From: Galbitalea sp036271795
Lineage (GTDB): Bacteria > Actinomycetota > Actinomycetes > Actinomycetales > Microbacteriaceae
DNA length: 64,000 nucleotides
NCBI GenBank assembly: GCA_036271795.1
Contig: DATAZY010000069.1
Span: forward strand, 1-64,000
Reading direction: 5' to 3'
Position 1 is the first letter of the stretch, and each line of letters opens with the position of its first letter. The notes below the pieces were generated by a model. The model searched no databases and was not told where the DNA came from. It saw only the letters and a list, made by a program, of their open reading frames with translations. Position numbers and translations under genes: made by a program. Below, piece after piece: positions 63,187-64,000 of this stretch.

Positions 63187-64000
63187 GTGGCATTAAAAGT
63201 TGGAGTCATCGGCGTCGGCGTGATCGGTCAGGATCACATACGGCGACTGACAACAGTATTGTCGGGCGCTGAAGTGGTCGCCGTAACCGACACCGACGCA
63301 GCCCGAGCACGAGACGTCGCCGCTCAGTACGGCATAGCCACGGTCCATGCGATCGGGGAGGAGCTCATAGCATCGGACGACGTCCAAGCGGTTCTGGTCG
63401 GATCCTGGGGGCCGACCCATCAGCAGTACGTTCTCGCAGCAATCGCTGCCGGCAAGCCCGTTTTCTGTGAGAAACCACTAGCTACGACGAGAGAAGCCTG
63501 CCTCAGCATTGTTGAAGCCGAAGTCGAGTACGGTCGCAGACTCGTTCAAGTCGGATTCATGCGCCACTACGACCCTGCGTATCGTGCAGTGAAGGATGTT
63601 CTCGAGGCCGGCGAACTCGGCAATGTTCTCATGGCACACTGCGTTCATCGGAACGCGTCCGTCACACATTCGTGGACGAGCGACATGCTGCTCAACGACG
63701 CCGGCCTCCACGAATTCGACATTTTGCGGTGGCTGTTTGATGACGACATCGTGGCAACGCAAGTACTCAAAGTGCGTCACAACGTAGACGCGCCAGCCAG
63801 CCTGGATGACCCCCTGCTGGTGCTCATGCAGTTCCGCAAGGGCGGGTGGGCGAACGTTGAGGTCACCATGAATTCGCACTACGGCTATGACGTGCGAACT
63901 GAAATCGTGTGCGACAAAGGCACAGTGGCACTCCCTGAAACGGAAAGCGCTGTGGTCAAAGTCAACGGTGAGCGCAGTTCTCGCGTCTCCGCTGATTGGC
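63187..64000 (+). CDS. Gfo/Idh/MocA oxidoreductase, probable inositol 2-dehydrogenase (3' part outside window)
   Basis: The first 271 codons of an NAD(P)-dependent dehydrogenase; the end is cut by the window. The Rossmann motif is VGVIGVGVIGQDHIRRL, the cofactor/active-site motif CEKPLATT contains the usual Lys, and the catalytic region is LLNDAGLHEFDILRWLFDDD with His in the expected place. The pattern is that of IolG, oxidising myo-inositol to scyllo-inosose, the substrate of IolE. Start GTG 63187 has SD AAGGAG. It lies 98 bp after the iolE-like gene, behind element B. Confidence 0.86.
   Translation, partial: MALKVGVIGVGVIGQDHIRRLTTVLSGAEVVAVTDTDAARARDVAAQYGIATVHAIGEELIASDDVQAVLVGSWGPTHQQYVLAAIAAGKPVFCEKPLATTREACLSIVEAEVEYGRRLVQVGFMRHYDPAYRAVKDVLEAGELGNVLMAHCVHRNASVTHSWTSDMLLNDAGLHEFDILRWLFDDDIVATQVLKVRHNVDAPASLDDPLLVLMQFRKGGWANVEVTMNSHYGYDVRTEIVCDKGTVALPETESAVVKVNGERSSRVSADW

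Noticed and set aside
1..64000. tRNA, rRNA, CRISPR array or riboswitch
   Set aside because: I found no cloverleaf, rRNA-like stretch, regularly spaced repeats or recognisable riboswitch core. A covariance-model search would be needed to exclude small RNAs.

Overview
The window is GC-rich (clearly above 60% by eye), with dense genes, frequent four-base ATGA/GTGA stop-start overlaps, many GTG starts and SD-led translation. Gene content (acyl-CoA oxidase, RecQ, DUF4287, FtsX-type permeases, YVTN/sortase fragments, split iol and ara loci) and an intergenic repeat of the GGTTTCGATACG...CTACTCAACC type suggest an actinobacterium, most likely Microbacteriaceae. I see no rRNA, tRNA, CRISPR array or replication origin.

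Layout. 1-10.3 kb is mostly chromosomal housekeeping: a DHA2-type MFS exporter (cut by the window edge), an EamA permease, an acyl-CoA oxidase, a DUF4287 protein, RecQ, a bifunctional penicillin-binding protein and small membrane or hypothetical proteins. 10.5-18.3 kb is a translationally coupled ABC operon of two large FtsX-type permeases and two ATPases, one with an AbrB-like tail. 18.3-20.7 kb is a PadR regulator divergent from two SDR genes, with two PadR-type operators between them. 20.9-31.4 kb is an accessory patchwork: a truncated YVTN/sortase chimera, DUF1801, an alpha/beta hydrolase behind a leader-peptide/hairpin arrangement, epoxide hydrolase/TetR, an NTF2-fold protein, a GNAT fragment, MarR/cupin, a CPBP protease, a two-component system, and IS remnants.

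31.4-46.6 kb is plant-sugar catabolism. A LacI regulator precedes an ABC importer, GH42 beta-galactosidase, aldo/keto reductase and GH31 alpha-xylosidase, a set that fits xyloglucan oligosaccharides. A convergent LacI-araD-araB-araA operon handles L-arabinose. Both operons carry similar TGTGAcc..TCACA operators at their promoters.

47.1-64 kb is an inositol-type locus: iolB, iolD, a succinate-semialdehyde-type dehydrogenase, two overlapping IclR genes, a split transketolase, a PfkB kinase, a ribose/inositol-type ABC importer, an aldo/keto reductase, an iolE-like gene and an iolG-like gene (cut by the window end). No IolC or IolJ is present in the window. The transketolase pair shares a promoter/operator element with the iolE-like and iolG-like genes. 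I propose that transketolase cleaves 2-deoxy-5-keto-D-gluconate to malate semialdehyde and xylulose 5-phosphate, with the dehydrogenase making malate. This is inference and the main item to test.
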